From Candidatus Woesearchaeota archaeon (lineage in GTDB: Archaea > Nanobdellota > Nanobdellia > Woesearchaeales > WJKL01), in the NCBI GenBank assembly GCA_019322435.1, contig JAHWIR010000009.1, forward strand, positions 1 to 21,663: 21,663 nt of DNA. The letters are read 5' to 3'. The translations under genes were made by a program, and so were the position numbers. The notes under the pieces are model-generated. The model was not told the DNA's origin. It worked only from the letters and a program-made list of their open reading frames with translations, and searched no databases. Shown in pieces: positions 18,998 through 21,663 of this stretch; position 1 is the first letter of the stretch; every line of letters starts with the position of its first letter.

Positions 18998-19882
18998 ATG
19001 AAAAAAATAATATTAAATACAGATATTGGAGGAGATTTTGATGATTCATTGGCTTTATTGCTTGCAATGAACTCTTCTGAAGTTGAATTAACAGGGGTTA
19101 TCACAACAAAAGAACATATAAGAGATAAAGCAAAGTTTGCTAAGAATCTTCTAAATCTTGCAGGCAGGCCAGAGGTTCCTGTTTTTTATGATGGGCAATT
19201 AAAGGAGAAAAAAGATAAGTATATTTCTGTTTATGATTATGGTTTGTTATCAGAAGAGGATTTACAAAAAGATGATCATTCTTTTGGTATTTCTAATAAG
19301 GGTATTGACTTTATTATAGATTCAGTTCATAAGTATCCTGGACAAATAAATTTAGTTTCAATAGCACCAAATACTAATTTAGCAGCTGCTATGCAAAAGG
19401 ATCCTTCAATAGTTTCTAAGATTCGGAGTGTATATTTAATGGGCGGTGCTTTAAACAGAGATGGAGAGGATATTGATAGGCCAGAGCACAACTATATGAG
19501 GGATAGAAAAGCTTTTGATTATGTAACTGAACAAGATATCCCTATTTATTTGATTCCAAGGAATATTACTCAAGATTTATTTTTGGATCCTGAAGTAATA
19601 AAACAGAAAATAGAAGGATCTGATTTTTATAAGACTTTTTATAAGCTGGCTGATACTTTCTTATCTTATAATAATTGGGATTCATTTAGACTTTCTGATC
19701 CAATCACTGTTGGTTCTTTATTGTTTCCTGATTTATTTAAAGAACAAAAGGTTAACCTTGTAAAGCTAAAAGGAGAGCAAGGAGAAGTTGTAAGTTGTAT
19801 GCCAACTGAGCAAAGCAATGTTACTGTTTTTTATGATTTTGATAGAACTGGATTTTACGAGAAGTTAAAACAAAGATTGTAA
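18998..19882 (+). CDS. inosine/uridine-type nucleoside hydrolase
   Basis: A 294-residue enzyme that would hydrolyse the N-glycosidic bond of ribonucleosides to base and ribose, in salvage. The Ca-binding Asp cluster is present near the N-terminus (NTDIGGDFDDSLAL, residues 7-20), in the DIGxDxDD variant. Also seen are VISIAPNTNL-type substrate-loop residues (LVSIAPNTNLAAAM, about 120-133), VYLMGGA (about 144-150), and EHNYMRD (about 162-168) for the ribose-binding Asn. Near the C-terminus the usual HDP is SDP (RLSDPITVG), so the acid-catalyst His is replaced by Ser and another residue must protonate the base, or specificity differs. It ends 1 nt from the convergent gene's stop. Family assignment is firm; substrate is open. 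Confidence 0.9.
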   Translation: MKKIILNTDIGGDFDDSLALLLAMNSSEVELTGVITTKEHIRDKAKFAKNLLNLAGRPEVPVFYDGQLKEKKDKYISVYDYGLLSEEDLQKDDHSFGISNKGIDFIIDSVHKYPGQINLVSIAPNTNLAAAMQKDPSIVSKIRSVYLMGGALNRDGEDIDRPEHNYMRDRKAFDYVTEQDIPIYLIPRNITQDLFLDPEVIKQKIEGSDFYKTFYKLADTFLSYNNWDSFRLSDPITVGSLLFPDLFKEQKVNLVKLKGEQGEVVSCMPTEQSNVTVFYDFDRTGFYEKLKQRL

Positions 19883-19883
19883 T

Positions 19884-21663
19884 TTATTCTGCTATTAATG
19901 CAATTAACTTTTCTCTAGATGTTGTTTCTGGTCGGATGATCTCGTCAATCAAGCCATCAGAACCAAAGATGAAGAAAGGTTCATCTGTTTCTTCAAATAT
20001 CATATCCATATCATCTCCTAATACCACCCTTGTTTCCTCTACATGAGTCCTGACTCTTGGAGCATATGGAGATGTTTCTTTAAATCCTCCTTGGAATTGA
20101 GTAAGGATGGGTATGCCTTCTGCTGATCTCTTTTCAAATCCAAAAGTCTCTCTTGCCCAATAGATATCAAACTCTACATCTGGATTAGCATTTAATATTG
20201 GTTTGATTACTTGGTCTCTTATCTCTCTTGAGAATCTTCCTCCCATATAAGTATCAGCAATTGCTATCTTATTAGCTCCAGCATCTATCTTTTCTTGCAG
20301 TTTTGATTTTACATATTCAGGGTCAAATCTGTATTTTTCTTTTGGATCTGGAACCTTTTCAAGGATATTTAGTCTAGATTCTAAATCAGTATTATGAACA
20401 AGAATATCCCCAATAAAAACACCTCCTCTTTCCATTACAAAGATTTCATCAGGATTATCTTCAATTATAGTTTCTCTTAATTTATTGAAGGCTTGTTTAT
20501 TTTCTTCTAATATACTGTCAAGAATAAATCCTTCATACTTTGGAGCTTCCATCTCATACATTGTTCTTAGTTGAGGCAGGGTTTCTATTCTTAATTCACG
20601 GCCACCACGTTCTTCTAAACTGGAAGCTATTTTTTCTAAGTCACTTACAACTTCTGGATCTTGATTTAGTTTAGCTACTAGATTTTGATCATTAATATTA
20701 GATTCTTCTGCTAAATCCTTTATAATAGAAGACCCTGTTTCAGCTGCTATCTCTTCTAGAGATCTTTTTTCTTCTGCAATAAATCCATGTTCATTCCAAA
20801 ATTCTGTTCCTGTTTTTCCTAAAACTTCATCGAATCGGTTGTTGAATGCAGGAGCGTATTGTCCAGGGAATGTTGTGAAAAGACCGAAGTTATTTGTTGG
20901 GCCGAATTGGCCTCCGATTATATGCATCATATTTGTTTCTGCTTTCTTTCCATCAATTACATTGACTTCATTGTTTCTTCCACCCATTGTTCTCCATGCT
21001 TTTGAGAACTGGTCTTTGTTTTCTTCTGTTATTTCTACTAATGCATCTTCTCCTATTGTTTTGTCTGCAATAGCTTCAATTACAACCACGCCTCCAGGAG
21101 GACTACCTCTGATAATCCTGAAGCTCCATCCTGGTCTTGGTGTTATTTTTCCTGTTTTGTATGCTTCTTCTAATACTTCTTCTGATAATTGGATTATTTG
21201 ATTAGGTGTTTGGAATTTAGATTCAGCTGATTTTATGAATACAGAGCCGATTTCAGTTCCTTCTAAGTGGGCTTCTAGATGTTCATAGGTTCTAGATGAT
21301 GGGTCTCTTGCTGTAGATAAGGAATGGTATTGAGGATATTGTTTATTTAATTCTGCTCTTTGGTCTGCAATTGGTTTTAGATTGTCTAGGGTTGCTTGTT
21401 CTTCAGTTGAGATTTCTTCTCTTGCTCTTAGCTTTGCATCAATTCTATCATATTCTTTTAATTGTTCATTAAATGATTGTAGCTGGGTGTTGTATTCTTG
21501 TTGAGCGACTTCAACAACAGGCGCTACTTCAGCTGGAACTACTCCTCCTAACAATAAATTAGGATCTACATCATGAACAAGAAGAATGTCAACACGTTCT
21601 TGAGGATTTGCTATGGCTCTGTCTATCTCAGCTTGAGGGATGTTTGCTGCTTCAAAATTTGCC
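19884..21663 (-). CDS. C-terminal part of a large protein with a phosphoribosyltransferase-like end (partial)
   Basis: The frame is open to the right edge, so at least 592 residues are present and the true N-terminus is outside. An internal TTG at 21554 is not a likely start, because in-frame sequence continues upstream (VDILLVHDVDPNLL). A coiled coil (about 21350-21480) is followed by a mixed domain with HIIGGQFGPTNNFGLFTTFPGQ (about 20855-20930), which looks structured but is not one I can name. Near the C-terminus EIFVMERGGVFIGDIL (about 20400-20450) and KIAIADTYMGGRFSREI (about 20230-20280) resemble the RGG and diphosphate-loop segments of phosphoribosyltransferases. The PRTase call is tentative. 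There are no Cys and no membrane segment in the part visible. Confidence 0.6.
   Translation of the reverse strand, partial: ANFEAANIPQAEIDRAIANPQERVDILLVHDVDPNLLLGGVVPAEVAPVVEVAQQEYNTQLQSFNEQLKEYDRIDAKLRAREEISTEEQATLDNLKPIADQRAELNKQYPQYHSLSTARDPSSRTYEHLEAHLEGTEIGSVFIKSAESKFQTPNQIIQLSEEVLEEAYKTGKITPRPGWSFRIIRGSPPGGVVVIEAIADKTIGEDALVEITEENKDQFSKAWRTMGGRNNEVNVIDGKKAETNMMHIIGGQFGPTNNFGLFTTFPGQYAPAFNNRFDEVLGKTGTEFWNEHGFIAEEKRSLEEIAAETGSSIIKDLAEESNINDQNLVAKLNQDPEVVSDLEKIASSLEERGGRELRIETLPQLRTMYEMEAPKYEGFILDSILEENKQAFNKLRETIIEDNPDEIFVMERGGVFIGDILVHNTDLESRLNILEKVPDPKEKYRFDPEYVKSKLQEKIDAGANKIAIADTYMGGRFSREIRDQVIKPILNANPDVEFDIYWARETFGFEKRSAEGIPILTQFQGGFKETSPYAPRVRTHVEETRVVLGDDMDMIFEETDEPFFIFGSDGLIDEIIRPETTSREKLIALIAE

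Noticed and set aside
20390..20450. Intein C-terminus (ILVHN followed by Thr) in the large partial protein
   Set aside because: No N-terminal Cys/Ser splicing block or other intein motifs upstream, and the segment fits a PRTase-like strand better.
21555..21663. TTG at 21554 as the start of the last protein
   Set aside because: The same frame continues open with protein-like sequence to the window edge, so the gene is truncated rather than starting there.

Overview
The window looks like part of a DPANN archaeal genome, most likely Woesearchaeota or a close relative. It is AT-rich. Many starts lie about 25-28 nt downstream of TATA-like box A elements, so many transcripts are probably leaderless. 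It encodes class III (archaeal type IV pilin-like) signal peptides, an archaeal diphthine synthase, an archaeal/eukaryal-type ATP-dependent DNA ligase, FtsZ, and a tRNA interrupted at a bulge-helix-bulge motif. The pilin N-terminus QAAMEFLMTYGWA is one I associate with Woesearchaeota-type genomes; that lineage call is from memory and was not searched.

Layout: (1) 1-606, minus strand: two glutamine tRNAs (UUG and CUG anticodons) flank a small winged-helix protein. The CUG tRNA carries a 16-nt insertion in its T-loop with the geometry of an archaeal tRNA intron. (2) 706-11282, plus strand: a pilus-type surface machine. Five overlapping genes encode pilin-like membrane-anchored proteins (706-4896). 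They are followed by a winged-helix/coiled-coil protein, a secretion ATPase and two GspF/TadC-like membrane platform proteins (5011-9729), then four further small pilin-like proteins (9777-11282), two of which look like major pilins. No prepilin peptidase is present. (3) 11323-13525: dphB (minus), a 390-nt structured intergenic stretch, and ftsZ (plus). (4) 13526-13857: a region packed with perfect stem-loops and a 22-bp direct repeat, lying between the convergent ends of ftsZ and a winged-helix regulator. (5) 13858-16275, minus: the regulator and DNA ligase. (6) 16417-21663: a secreted Cys-rich protein with a PEF-like C-terminal sorting tail, a nitroreductase with a Lys-rich tail, a single-pass membrane protein, an unknown protein cotranscribed with a nucleoside hydrolase, and the C-terminal part of a large protein that runs off the right edge.

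The strongest non-routine signals are: the T-loop intron; a 62-bp palindrome-containing repeat found in frame in the leader of two different pilin-like genes, right up to the prepilin processing site; a second, unrelated palindromic segment in frame in the DNA ligase gene, whose TACCC/GGGTA ends and 3-nt hairpin loop recall hairpins in the ftsZ-downstream array; and a split among the pilin-like proteins between those with the usual Glu+5 and those with an Asp at +6. Together the palindromes suggest that small palindromic elements move or spread in this genome and are tolerated inside genes. That last step is inference.
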